A stretch of 64,000 nucleotides of DNA from Phlyctochytrium arcticum. Taxonomy: Eukaryota > Chytridiomycota > Chytridiomycetes > Chytridiales > Chytridiaceae. The notes beneath the pieces are model-generated. The model saw only the letters and a list, made by a program, of their open reading frames with translations, had not been told where the DNA came from and searched no databases. The position numbers and the translations under genes are program-made. Below, piece after piece: positions 1 to 9,171 of the stretch. The stretch lies in the NCBI GenBank assembly GCA_025602905.1, contig JAHLKI010000014.1, forward strand, positions 62,001-126,000. Reading direction: 5' to 3'. Position 1 is the stretch's first letter; the number at the start of each line of letters is the position of its first letter.

Positions 1-241
1 AGACAGAGCTCTTTCCCGCCGACTGGTCGCCACAAACGACCAACTGAGGGAGCGAAACATACTCGCTCACTCCATAGGTACGCAGCTGATCCATGGCGTT
101 CAATATCTCGAGCTGCTGGGCCGACTGCAGCGTGCTGAGAGCATCTGCGGAGAATCCGACTTTGTCACCATCTATGGAGATTAGCTCGCGTCAACTATTG
201 ACGGGGTGAATGAACGTACTGGGCAGCTTGATCTTTGGCAT
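1..241 (-). CDS. Dynamin-family GTPase, 5' end only (runs off left edge)
   Basis: Two exons are visible: ATG at 239-241 with exon 1 at 220-241, a 48-nt intron at 172-219 (donor GTACGT, CTAAT near the acceptor TAG), and exon 2 at 1-171 continuing beyond the window. The spliced frame is open and contains the dynamin G1/P-loop GDQSAGKSS at the window edge. It is preceded by a typical lead-in (LQSAQQLEILNAMDQLR, then LPQLVVCGDQSAGKS). The retained intron would introduce a stop. Proteins with this motif are large self-assembling GTPases for membrane fission or tubulation. A short N-terminus starting near the G domain fits fungal Mx-like or Vps1-like members, but the subclass cannot be decided from about 65 residues. 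Confidence 0.85.
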
Positions 242-670
242 TCTTTGATTCTGTGCATCCTTGGTCATTACGAGTATGCAAGAAAGCGGACTGGGATGGA
301 AAGTGCGCTACGACTCGGAGCTCGAGGAGGGGTTCAAGACAGCGCAGATAAAATTGTCAAGGAGTAGAGGTCGACGGTCTCTGTTTCGGAAAGAGGAGAT
401 CCCGGGGAGGGGTGTGAAATTGGTCGGTAATTTCAGGAATGTCTATTCTTCTTCCGATAACCCCCTAGCGGGGCCTCCCACATGCCTTCTCTATATATGA
501 GGAATTATGTGGGGGAATACATGTGGAGAGACACTGTCATATACATGACAGATCAGTGAAGTGGCAAACATGTCAGTAAAGCCCTGAGTAAAGCCACAAA
601 GGGTAACTACCAATGAAGAGCGCGCGCCACCCACTTCAGGGCAAAGGAGAAAGATCGGCAAAACCAAAAG
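242..670. other. Intergenic, no gene seen
   Basis: This is the upstream side of the dynamin gene and the tail of the tRNA-related element. Only short open frames without recognisable similarity are present. Confidence 0.4.
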
Positions 671-700
671 CTGTATTCCCACGGGCCCGAGGGAATACAG
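671..700. repeat. Perfect 10-bp inverted repeat (hairpin) in SINE-like element
   Basis: Arms CTGTATTCCC and GGGAATACAG flank a 10-base centre that itself contains GGGCCC. It lies about 50 bp downstream (minus strand) of a pol III B-box, so it would be a stem-loop in a transcript from the tRNA-related head. Confidence 0.7.
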
Positions 701-734
701 TCTTAAGGAACAAAGGCTCACAGGGCTGTAATTA

Positions 735-807
735 GGAACTGCACTCGGAATCGAACTGGCGCCAGCCCGATTCAAAGCACTGCGACTAACCACTGGGCCA
801 TGAGACC
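735..807 (-). mobile_element. tRNA-related sequence (SINE head or tRNA pseudogene)
   Basis: On the minus strand the stretch starts GGTCTCATGGCCCAGTGG. It carries an A-box match (TGGCCCAGTGG, 790-800) and a B-box match (AGTTCGATTCC, 747-757) at tRNA-like spacing. The T-stem and acceptor stem do not pair properly (the 3' side is not complementary to GGTCTCA), so it is not an intact tRNA. A tRNA-derived SINE extending to about 600 (including the 671-700 hairpin), or a decayed tRNA gene beside a retroelement LTR, are the two explanations. I favour the SINE reading weakly. Confidence 0.45.
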
Positions 808-814
808 CGACCTA

Positions 815-1270
815 TGTTGAACGGTCTACCAAAGTATCTACCAAAGACTCAGTCTGCCAAGATCTGAGACAGTAGTGGTACCTAGTGGCACCTCTGCCAA
901 GATCTTAGATACTAGTGGCACCATGTTATGCCACCTTATTAGATTAGTTCTCTCACTTCCCATTGGTTCATAGCTAGATCTTACCGCTAGCTTTATGTTG
1001 TACATAGTATCATCATCTTATTATTCCTGCGGTCAAGCATGTTTGACCTCAGAGGACATCTCATATATTCAACAATATAAAAAGAGGCTACCTTCGGGTT
1101 CTCCCCAAAGGCTATCCTCAGCATCAATCGTTATTGCCTAGCTACCTATACTGCCTCAGTCACTTCAGTCACCTCCTTCTGCAGTCTGACCTTCAATAAC
1201 CTACAAAGTAGTGTAATAATTGTGTTTATGAGGGCTTGGATAATTTCGACCCGTAAGCTCGAGCGCAACA
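815..1270. mobile_element. Solo LTR of a retrotransposon
   Basis: The 456-bp segment begins TGTTG and ends CAACA (perfect 5-bp inverted termini). It has a TATA-like box (CAATATAAAAAG, about 1071-1082) in promoter position and no internal coding region. The 5 bp on each side (ACCTA and CTCGC) do not match, so no target duplication is visible, and no primer-binding site follows. An LTR left by recombination is the simplest reading; the family is unknown. It sits next to a tRNA-related sequence, a common neighbourhood for LTR elements. A small inverted repeat (GGTCAA/TTGACC) lies at about 1031-1048. Confidence 0.6.
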
Positions 1271-1447
1271 CTCGCCTGATTCCTTTGAGGTGACAATAAC
1301 CTACCGTACTAAAAGAGAAAGTAACAGTATGTCACCACAGTGCAGGAAAGAAATTCTGTCCAATCTCTCCGCAAACAACATCACCCCGCTGTACGCCCTC
1401 CAACAAAAGCCGTCTCACCTTCTCCACAATGCGCAGTCGAAGCATCT

Positions 1448-1490
1448 CTGTCACAGTGCAGACTCTGATTCAGAGTCTGCACTGTGACAG
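1448..1490. repeat. Perfect 43-bp palindrome (21-bp arms, 1-bp centre)
   Basis: The arm at 1448-1468 is exactly complementary to 1470-1490 around a single T. It lies inside the GCR1_C frame and carries that frame's stop codon. It begins and ends like an intron (GT at 1450, AG at 1490), but removing 41 nt would shift the frame, so it is not a workable intron. Confidence 0.9.
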
Positions 1491-1494
1491 ACCA

Positions 1495-1631
1495 CCCTCA
1501 CCGCCCCCACCGCCCAAACCACCCCCATTACCCAAACCGCACCCACTGCCCAAACCGCACCCGCCGCCCAAACTACCCCCTCCGCCCAGACCGCACCCAC
1601 CGCCCAAACCACACCCACCCAGCCCACCGGC
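1495..1631. repeat. Degenerate CCGCCCAAACCGCACCCAC minisatellite
   Basis: About seven imperfect repeats, mostly 18 bp, of ACCGCCCAAACC(G/A)CACCC type. In the frame of the downstream domain they read as Thr-Ala-Pro-Thr-Ala-Gln repeats, so they are best seen as the coding linker of the GCR1_C gene. Confidence 0.75.
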
Positions 1632-2021
1632 CAATATCTGATGAAAAACGAGATCTATTCGGTTGTTGATTTGTGGACAGAATGGGATAGTGGTTTCCAA
1701 GGAGGCCTAGCTATCAAGGACTTGGAGCGGTTGAAGGAGCAGGACCCTACGCGCAATTGGCATGGAAGAGGGGCAGTAGGTGCCAAGAACTCAAAGGCGT
1801 GGTACAGGCGCAAGTTCATCATCGAAAACATCATCCGTCTGTCCGTCAAAAAAAACCTGCCCGAAAGGGAGGTCGCAGCCCGTCTTGAAAGCAAGCGGCT
1901 GGCGGAATATCGTAAGGGGAAGAAGTTGAAGAAAGGCGCAACACTGCAAGCTATGAATCTCATTCTGATGACTGACAACGAGGCCCGGCGTAATTGGTTG
2001 GCGGAAATCCAATGGCAGTAG

Positions 2022-3230
2022 TGTATTGTATTCCATTATTGCGTATCACCTTTTGGCATAATTCTTAGCATTTTGATTACTGGCGTATTTATTTTTTGAT
2101 TGAGTTACTTTAGCATATACTTATTTATTTTTCGTTTTCAATATACTTGTGTTTTGTTGTTTGTGAATGTTTTCAGGTTTGTGCATGCAGTTGAAGTCTG
2201 GCAAAGATGCACTTCGCGACAATTAAGACTGGAAGCTCTTTTCATCATCAATCATGAATCAAATCAGCCCCGAGCTGGCAGAATGATTCAGCAGCATAGA
2301 TGTCCTGCTTATAGTAGTGGTTGTGCTGTCTCTTTTGTGTGTAAACATGTTGTTGAATATTTTTTTAGCTAAGGAAGCTCGCTGGGGGGTGGTTTCTGCC
2401 CGGCCGGAGCCCCAAGACTTTTCGGCGCGCTTCGGCATGCCGATCACTTAAGGCCTGGTCATGTGATGTTTTTAAAAACCGTTACAGTTTCTTACGAAAC
2501 CATTTTTGGGGCGGCGTTGGGGCGTGGGAAAAATTGTTTTGCAACTGGAATCACATGGGGGGATGCTCATATTCCCAATGTCATTCCCGTTACAGGGTAG
2601 GTTCTGGATGTGGATGTCGGCCATAACGGCCTTTGGGCGAATGGGTGAGAATGGGTGAAAACGGCTTTAGAGCGTTTGTTTGAGAAGTTTGGGGTTTTAT
2701 TCCGGCGAATTTAGGAGGGTTTCCCAAAGAATACCCATTGTAAAGGAACTCTAGATGGCGGAAAGATGGATGGTAGGATACTCCTGCGTGCATGATGACG
2801 GTGACGAGGGTGGTGGAGGTGAATACTTTGATGCGTAAGAAGACATTAGTCCTAACGTGATTGCCAAACCCTCCCATCCATGGGGGAGGAAACCCCTTCG
2901 CCAAGTACTATCCCTCTTTCACCACTATCTGTGAGCTCGTTCCTACGCTAGGCAGCCCTTTCACTAACCAGATTTGAGATTCTCCACTCTATACAGAACT
3001 TTGCACACACGTTCCTGGGAATGTTTATCCCGTTTTTCAGTGCGGACATAATTGACTTGATGTTTATCCCGGGCATATAAAGAATGATAGTGATAAAAAC
3101 GATGCGTACATATAACGTTGACTACAGAATAAAGTACCTTTACAAAGTCGTTAATGATCCTCGGAATATTAAACACACTTCAACATACAGGCCGTTGGTT
3201 ACCAGCACTTTTCCGTGCAGATTGCCCAAG
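2022..3230. other. No gene recognised
   Basis: AT-rich sequence after the GCR1_C pseudogene, then mixed sequence with only short open frames and no family motifs. A short direct repeat (GAATGGGTGA twice) occurs at about 2639-2660. Confidence 0.4.
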
Positions 3231-3914
3231 TTAAAACATTTTGTCAGCATCTTTGTAGAAACCTTGACCATAACTTTCCTCTCCTTGGCCAATTTTAAAA
3301 GAGCCGTTTCTGGCATGTGATAGTAATTCAACCAAATGGTTGTTGTTTCTATCCATTTCTTGCCGTATCTTACGCTTGTCCTTTTCCCCACGTTTTTCTT
3401 CAATTGTCACTTCCAACTCACCAGTGTTGCAAAACTCTGGAATAAATTGGAAAACTTTGTCCAGAAGTTTTTTGGAAGGCACCAGCTGACGGTTGGAGGA
3501 GGACGCCCGCATGGCCGCAAGCGCTTTCAATACGATGATGGTGGGAACCTTTAACAAAAGCATAGTTAATATTCCCGGGAATATTGAGAACATTATGCAA
3601 TTACTCACCCGGGTCACATTGTGGGAGAGGGTAAGTTCATGCAGGGCGGCGGCTCGAATACTCTGAAGCACAGTTAATATTCCCGGGAACATTGAGAACA
3701 TTATGCAATTACTCACCCGGGCCACATTGTGGGAGAGGGAAAGTTCATGCAGGACAGTGGCTCGGATCTCGGATACCATGTAGAAAACTTTGAAAGGGTT
3801 ACAGGCACATACAAGGCAGGAAATTCTCTCACAGTGAAAGAGATCAGAACTTTTTGCGACCTTATCTGGGCACTGTTCATTACGAATTCTCAGCAAGTTT
3901 GGGGAATAAAACAT
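3231..3914 (-). CDS. Unrecognised protein gene with duplicated exon-intron unit (boundaries tentative)
   Basis: The minus strand is open for 227 codons, but good splice sites inside suggest real introns at 3663-3716 (54 nt) and 3549-3608 (60 nt). Both start GTGAGTAATTGCATAATG and carry a GGGAATATTAAC branch-like end. Splicing keeps the frame and joins two near-identical 18-residue exon pieces (LHELSLSHNVAR and LHELTLSHNVTR) to a downstream exon reading VPTIIVLKALAAMRASSS. I do not recognise the family. Start and end are uncertain: the C-terminal part (after 3420) could include another intron beginning GTGAGTTGG. The conserved frame across both duplicates favours a real, if perhaps decayed, gene. 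Confidence 0.35.
   Translation of the reverse strand: MFYSPNLLRIRNEQCPDKVAKSSDLFHCERISCLVCACNPFKVFYMVSEIRATVLHELSLSHNVARVSNCIMFSMFPGILTVLQSIRAAALHELTLSHNVTRVSNCIMFSIFPGILTMLLLKVPTIIVLKALAAMRASSSNRQLVPSKKLLDKVFQFIPEFCNTGELEVTIEEKRGEKDKRKIRQEMDRNNNHLVELLSHARNGSFKIGQGEESYGQGFYKDADKMF
3557..3773. repeat. Tandem 108-bp duplication (intron plus 54-nt exon)
   Basis: The two copies, offset by exactly 108 bp (for example GTTAATATTCCCGGGA at 3565 and 3673), differ at a minority of positions. 108 is a multiple of three, and each unit holds one intron and one 54-nt exon, so the duplication preserves both splicing and frame on the minus strand. Confidence 0.85.
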
Positions 3915-4860
3915 TGCAGTGTTGGATGCTGAGTATCAAGAGGATCCGATATTTCTCAGCGCTCTTCAAAAGGAGCATCCCAGCTCATTCACATCCCTCT
4001 GAAACATGCAATTTGGGACAACCATAGTGATAGATTAAAGAATTTTGTATTTATATGTATTTATTTTAGTCCGCATGGGAACATCGGACAAAAATTCCCT
4101 GGAACATCAAATTTAAAAGTCCGACTTTGACATTCTCAATTCTAAAACCAAAATTTGCCCGGACTCAATTTGACACTCGGACAAAGAAGAATGTGACAAA
4201 AGTAGGGTGGGAAAGATCAGATGGTACATAATAAGCACGACAACCCACAAGGTTCCCGTATATGCTCCCCATATAAAAGCATCATAACATTACGTGTCCG
4301 AAGCAGCTCCTGCAGTACTGGATCGATTGGAAGAAATCTCATATACAAACTTGCCAGAAAAAAATATTTGGGAAAAGACTATGTGTCATTCACCCAAATC
4401 TGGGAGGAACGCACCGGGGGGGTTTTTTGGTCGGAAGACCCGCCTTGAATCCGCGTTTGGCTGAAAAAGCTCCTGATTGGGTTGTTGCGTCACCCAAAAT
4501 GGGTCTAAAGTTGTCATGTTGTCGTGTATGGCTGGGGCCTCAACTCAGAAAAACCCCTGTCTGTATACTCGGGTACTAAACGAGTATAAAACAAAGGAAA
4601 ATCCCCGAGATGCCGGCAAGGGCCCGAGCCTCGGGTTTCTCGGGTTTCCCAGCGTCTGGGTCTTCTGGAGTGGGTCTTTGTTGATTCTTGTCGTGAGTGA
4701 CGTCAAGCGGCCTGGACAGTGGCCGCTTGTCGCCAACCCTAACACCTAGGCCTTAGTCAGGCCAAAGCCACGATCGATCGGGTTCATGATACCCTGCTCC
4801 ATGGGAGAGAGTCTCTGAGCGAGGGGCTTGCTTTTGGCGGTTTGGCCTCGGTGGGAGTGA
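3915..4860. other. No gene recognised
   Basis: Several short open frames on both strands, none with recognisable domains or convincing splice structure. Confidence 0.4.
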
Positions 4861-4947
4861 GTGGCAGCCCTGTGGCAGCCCTGTGGCAGCCCTGTGGCAG
4901 CCCTGTGGCAGCCCTGTGGCAGCCCTGTGGCAGCCCTGTGGCAGCCA
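4861..4947. repeat. 11-bp minisatellite, 8 copies
   Basis: The unit GTGGCAGCCCT is repeated seven times perfectly, plus a final partial unit (GTGGCAGCCA). It lies about 400 bp upstream of the bZIP start codon. Confidence 0.95.
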
Positions 4948-5341
4948 GCCGTGCAAGGAAAAGCCCGGTAAAAGCACAAGAAAGCTAGGGCTCACCGAAC
5001 CCGAATACGCGGGGTGGACCCTGCGCCACTCTGTGACTTCATACATATTCAAATGCCGCGCGCTCGCTCGCTCGCCCCCGTCCTTTCATTTCTTTCGTCA
5101 TCCTTCTGGCGCTGCGACGAAACGGGCGAGCGGCTACGACTGGAGACTTCCGACGAGTAAACAAACGATTGACCCTTGCTTGCATTTTCAGTCGCTGGGT
5201 GCCGGGCTGCCAAGTCTTCATTACGCTTTATAACGCTGCTCTCCGTTGCCACGACTCGTAATAGATTCTTGACGACACTGGCCCAGACTGCCCAGACTGC
5301 AGATTACTCACACTCTCCAACTTATTCACGAAACACAAAGA

Positions 5342-6907
5342 ATGAACCTGCTCTCAGACTCGCTGCCTACGCCCTCGTTTGCCTCGGCGCTGGCTGGCAC
5401 AGACCTGGCTCTTTTTGATGGTGAGTTCTTTTGTGGTTTTGTAGTTTGTACTGGGTGCAGTACCTTTGGCTGTCTGTGACGTATTTCCCCTCCTGAGTCC
5501 TGACATAATAAAGAACATGAACTAACTGTGAATGAATGATGGCAGCAGACCCCGCCATTGCCACGCCCACTCGTTTTCTCTCGGAATGCGCAGAGTTCAA
5601 GTTTACCCCCGGCATCATCACCCGCTACTGCTCCGGCGACTTTAACCCCTTTGAGAACAGCTTCAAGGAAAAGATGGATTCGAGTGACCTTCCTTCGGCT
5701 ACCCCCGCTGCTCCCGCTACTACTACTACCACTACTACTACGTCTACCACAACAACGACATTACAGCAACAGCTGGAACAGCAACAGCAACAAAACTGGG
5801 CGAATGCTGCCGCCGCTGCATCCCAGCAACTCGAGGCTCTCAAAGACAATGCCGCTGGCCTCGTACCACCTACTACTACTACTACTACTATGGCTATAGT
5901 AGCGCCCGCGTCTTTATCCGGAATCGTGGACGCGCCAGAACCACATCCGCTGGTCGTCGCTCCTGCTGCCCTCGGCGCGGATCCCCAGATGCACATGTAC
6001 TCGGCTTCTTCTTCTTTACCCACCATCTTGCTACCCGAGTCGGCATCCGCATCCACAGTTGTTGCACCCTTGTACCCTCCCGCCGTCGCCGCCGTATCCG
6101 TCTACCCCCATTACCCATCATTATCATCATCACAACAACAACAGCCCTTACAGTATCACCCTCTCCCACCTCAACCCCCGCAATACTACTCCCAACAACA
6201 TGACCCACAACACTCGCATTATCATCACCAGCATCATCAGCAGCAACACACCACATCCGAAAACTCTTCCAAATCCGACCGCGACAGCTCATCGCCCCCC
6301 TCTGCAACCATCCGCTCCTCTCAAAACTCCCGCCGTCACAACCTCACCAAACGCCGCCACTCTACCGCTTCCTCTTTCTCCCAACAGTCAGACACCGACT
6401 CGCCCCCCCGCACATCCACTTCCACCACTGGCCAAAAACGCAAAAACCCCCCTACCGAGCAAGAACAGGAAGAAAAACGGAAACGGTTCCTGGAACGCAA
6501 CCGTCTTGCCGCCTCCAAATGCCGGATGAAGAAGAAACAGTGGCTTCAGGACCTCGAATCCCGCTCCACGGAAATTTCTAGTAAAAACCGACAAATGCAG
6601 CAGTTGGTGGCTTCTCTGAAAGAAGAAGTCATGATGCTTAAAAATCAGCTGCTCCTGCATAGGAATTGTACTTGTAACGTCATTCAGCGGTACATTTCTA
6701 CTTCCTCTCAGGTAACATTTCTCTCTTACTCTTTTTCTATAAACATTCAACTAACCTACCTCTTAGTTCTCGGCTCATTTACTCAACCCATCCAATACCC
6801 ATCAACCGCCCTCTTCGGCGTCAGTTGAACCATCACAACAACCTCCCTCTTTGTCAACGAGTCAACCCCAACAACAGCAGCAAGGGGTGATGCCCATGGC
6901 GTATTAG
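5342..6907 (+). CDS. bZIP transcription factor, Atf1/AtfA (ATF/CREB) type
   Basis: Three exons: 5342-5420, 5546-6711 and 6767-6907 (introns of 125 and 55 nt; a CTAAC branch site in the second). They give 461 residues. The N-terminus joins as LALFDADPAIATPTRF and leads into FTPGIITRYCSGDFNPFENSF, like the N-terminal HRA-type region of fungal Atf1/Aft1 proteins. Ser/Thr-, Gln- and His-rich low complexity follows. The basic region begins near residue 335 with ERNRLAASKCRMKKKQW, followed by a heptad zipper with RSTEISSKNRQMQQL and a Cys pair after it (HRNCTCNV). Family members act in the nucleus downstream of stress MAP kinases (Sty1/Hog1). SP/TP sites are plentiful. Paralogue identity within the Atf1 group is inferred. 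Confidence 0.92.
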
Positions 6908-7434
6908 ATGTTTTTTTTTTTTTTTGTCTATTGGCGGTTTCTTTTTTACCTGCACATTTTTATACATACATACATACACTACACACACACACATCGCTTC
7001 ATTATAACTTCTGTTTTTGTTTTGGTTGATGGGGTTTTTTTATGCGCGGTTTTTTTTGGGAAGGATGAAGATGTGGTTTCCATCCAGCCTTAAGATCCGA
7101 TTATCTTTGTCAGGTTTCTCGACTTGATCAACCCTTTACCCCCCAATTCGTCGTTGTCACATCCATAACAGGACGTTCGGAGACTGGATTAGGACTTGAT
7201 TCATTGATTGGCCGGGTGCAGTGTGTAAGTTTCACGACAAACTTTGGTCGTTGGCCTCAAACCTTTCTTTGTTCAAGTCTTTTACCGAGTCTTTTACGCC
7301 TTATGGGTCGTTGGCACATTCATTTTTCAGATATTTTTTCGGGTGATTTTTACCTACAAGGCCGATTCCTGAACATGTCAAACGAACGGGTTGATCGCAC
7401 GTCCTGGTTTCCTCCTTTTTTTGGGATCAGGAAT
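6908..7434. other. Downstream of bZIP gene; simple repeats only
   Basis: Contains a poly-T run (about 6910-6925), a short TACA/CA microsatellite (about 6964-6992) and AT-rich sequence; no gene seen. Confidence 0.5.
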
Positions 7435-8420
7435 TGTCATAAAGGGACGGTTTGGGGGAAGGTCAGTCCAACGAACGAACGAACGGTTTGACGAACGAAC
7501 CGCTTGAACAAAGTTCAACGAACGCATTGAACGAACGCATTGAACGAACGCCTGAACGAACGCATTGACCGCTGTCTGATCACAACATAATCTTACCCCT
7601 CCGATCAGCTCATAAACGCCCAATCCAGTCCCGAACCTTCTTTTTATAGACATTTGTCATCCTAAAAGGGGATAAAGTCCTGAGAAAGCACATCTCTGTG
7701 TGGGCGATCAACCTGTTTGGGTTTTGGTGGTCGTAAACCACACTTTGACCCACCCGATCGGTTCATAAAGTCCTAATCTGGCTGGGAGATGGCCGGGTAT
7801 GGAGGTTTGGTAGCCTAAAAGGGGGGAAATGCATTCCTTCTTGTCTGCTTTTCAACCCGTTCAACGGCGTTCGACAGCCGTTCGACAACGGTTCGACCCA
7901 ATCTCAAAATTGCCTGTGAATAGATGTGGAAACGCCCAAAATGAGGTCTCCGCTTCCTGAGACGGTTCGACAACCGTTCGACCGCCGATGTCGTTCGTTC
8001 GACGTTCGGGCCTTTGCTGAGGTTATCGGGGGAAATCACATACCGATCAACTCATAACATTCTAACGCAGTCACAAAATAGTCCCATTTACCGACTGTTT
8101 TCCAGCTCAAAAGGGAAGAAAGACTTGACAAAGTCTATCCTCCTCTTGTATGGGCTCCGTCTGTCATCGACATCCCGTCCAATCAACTCATCAAGTCCCA
8201 ATTCGTTCTCAAAGGACCTATTGTGGATTTCGAAGCGACCCGAGAGGGATTGAAGTCCCGAGAAATCCATCCTCTCGTATGATATCGACCACTTTCTGAC
8301 CACTTTTCGACCATCCCGCTACCCCTCAAACGAGCTAATCAAGTTTTAATCCCAAGTCTCAAAGTTACTCGTTGTTGTGGACGTTATGACGTTCAAAAAG
8401 GGGGCCAGATGGTGACCAGA
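7435..8420. repeat. Degenerate tandem array, units spaced about 140-170 bp
   Basis: A recurring block of GATCA-CTCATAA-GTCC-AATC type occurs near 7435, 7603, 7756, 8045, 8181 and 8326. About 50-60 bp after each comes a CCTAAAAGGGG-AAAG-type block (7658, 7811, 8103, 8208, 8391). Spacing is close to 145 bp, with one double-length gap (7756 to 8045) where a unit may be lost. Copies are strongly diverged and no coding frame follows them. It looks like an old satellite or a repeat remnant. Confidence 0.5.
7464..8006. repeat. Clusters of ACGAAC / GTTCGAC motifs
   Basis: Within the array, 7464-7570 has many ACGAACG motifs (for example ACGAACGCATTGA repeated at 12-15 bp steps). 7855-8006 has the opposite orientation (CGTTCGAC six or more times). 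The two patches are near reverse complements in motif content. Confidence 0.6.
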
Positions 8421-9128
8421 CCAGCCCATCAAACCCGTTCGACCCGACCATAGTCTGACTTTCGACAGCCTACAGCCTGGCCTTGGTCGTTGGACTCAAA
8501 ACGTCCGGGTATGGATAGTCTCGGATGCCCCAAAGACTGCATCCTCTCTGGTCGAGTCCTGACAAAGGTGAACAAACAAACCCCAGCCAGACAGACCCGG
8601 TATTTATGTTTTGCCTATTGGGAAAAACCACGAGCTGGTGGATCGCACACAAAAAAAAAAGCAGAGCCTGGGAAAATTATTTGGCCATCTCGTGTAACCC
8701 ACCCTCATCTAAAAAAGGACCTTGTAACAAACCAGTTGCACCAAAAGTATGATGGCATACCCATGTGTCCGTAACACATGAATGTGGGTTGCGCTCTGCG
8801 CGTGGGGATGTGAGAGATGAGATGATTGGAGAAGAATGTATCGTCAACCCGTTTTTACGATTTTTGCATGGGGTTGCGACCAATAGTATACGGCTGACCA
8901 TACACTTATATACACAAAAATGTATGGTGATGATGGTGTGGGAAAAATTACACGTCAAAAAATTTGTACCAAACTCCCACGCTGACTGTAAGAACAGGAA
9001 GAGACTCAACAGCTTCACACCGCCAAGACGAAGAAAGAAGAATACTTTTTGCGGGACATCGAACAGGCTGTGATATATATATGAACAAAATGTATCAGGT
9101 GGGGGAACCGTTATAAATACAAGAGTGC
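8421..9128. other. No gene recognised
   Basis: Only short, unsupported open frames on either strand. Confidence 0.4.
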
Positions 9129-9148
9129 GGGGGGGGGGGGGGGGGGGG
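9129..9148. repeat. Homopolymer of 20 G
   Basis: An uninterrupted run of 20 G (C on the minus strand) 24 bp past the stop codon of the CCDC112 gene, in its probable 3' UTR. Length may vary or be mis-sequenced. Confidence 0.85.
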
Positions 9149-9171
9149 AACTGCTGCGCATCATGATTACT

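Larger units (their letters stand above)
1329..2021 (+). pseudogene. GCR1_C-domain DNA-binding protein gene with in-frame TGA
   Basis: One reading frame runs from ATG 1329 to TAG 2019-2021, broken only by TGA at 1485-1487. Downstream of the stop comes a low-complexity linker of TAPTAQ-type repeats (1488-1631). It is followed by a domain with VVDLWTEW, then WHGRGAVG and a basic helix with AWYRRKFIIENIIRL. That order matches the fungal GCR1_C domain (Myb-like DNA-binding fold, Pfam PF12550 family), which is frequent in multicopy, transposon-associated genes of early fungi. An ATG at 1641 could still start a 126-aa protein carrying the whole domain. Either the gene is dead, or only that short form is made. 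The neighbouring LTR suggests a mobile context. Confidence 0.65.

Noticed and set aside
735..807. Functional tRNA gene
   Set aside because: A- and B-boxes are present, but the acceptor and T stems do not pair.
1450..1490. Palindrome as a 41-nt GT-AG intron
   Set aside because: Removal shifts the frame away from the GCR1_C domain, and the length is below the 48-nt minimum seen in other genes here.
1429..1641. Plus-strand Pro-rich frame and the minus-strand Gly-rich frame over 1470-1700
   Set aside because: They are alternative-frame readings of the C-rich minisatellite; the frame that leads into the GCR1_C domain (TAPTAQ repeats) is the plausible one.
5625..6056. Minus-strand Val/Ala-rich frame
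   Set aside because: Antisense of the Thr/Ser/Gln-rich part of the bZIP gene.
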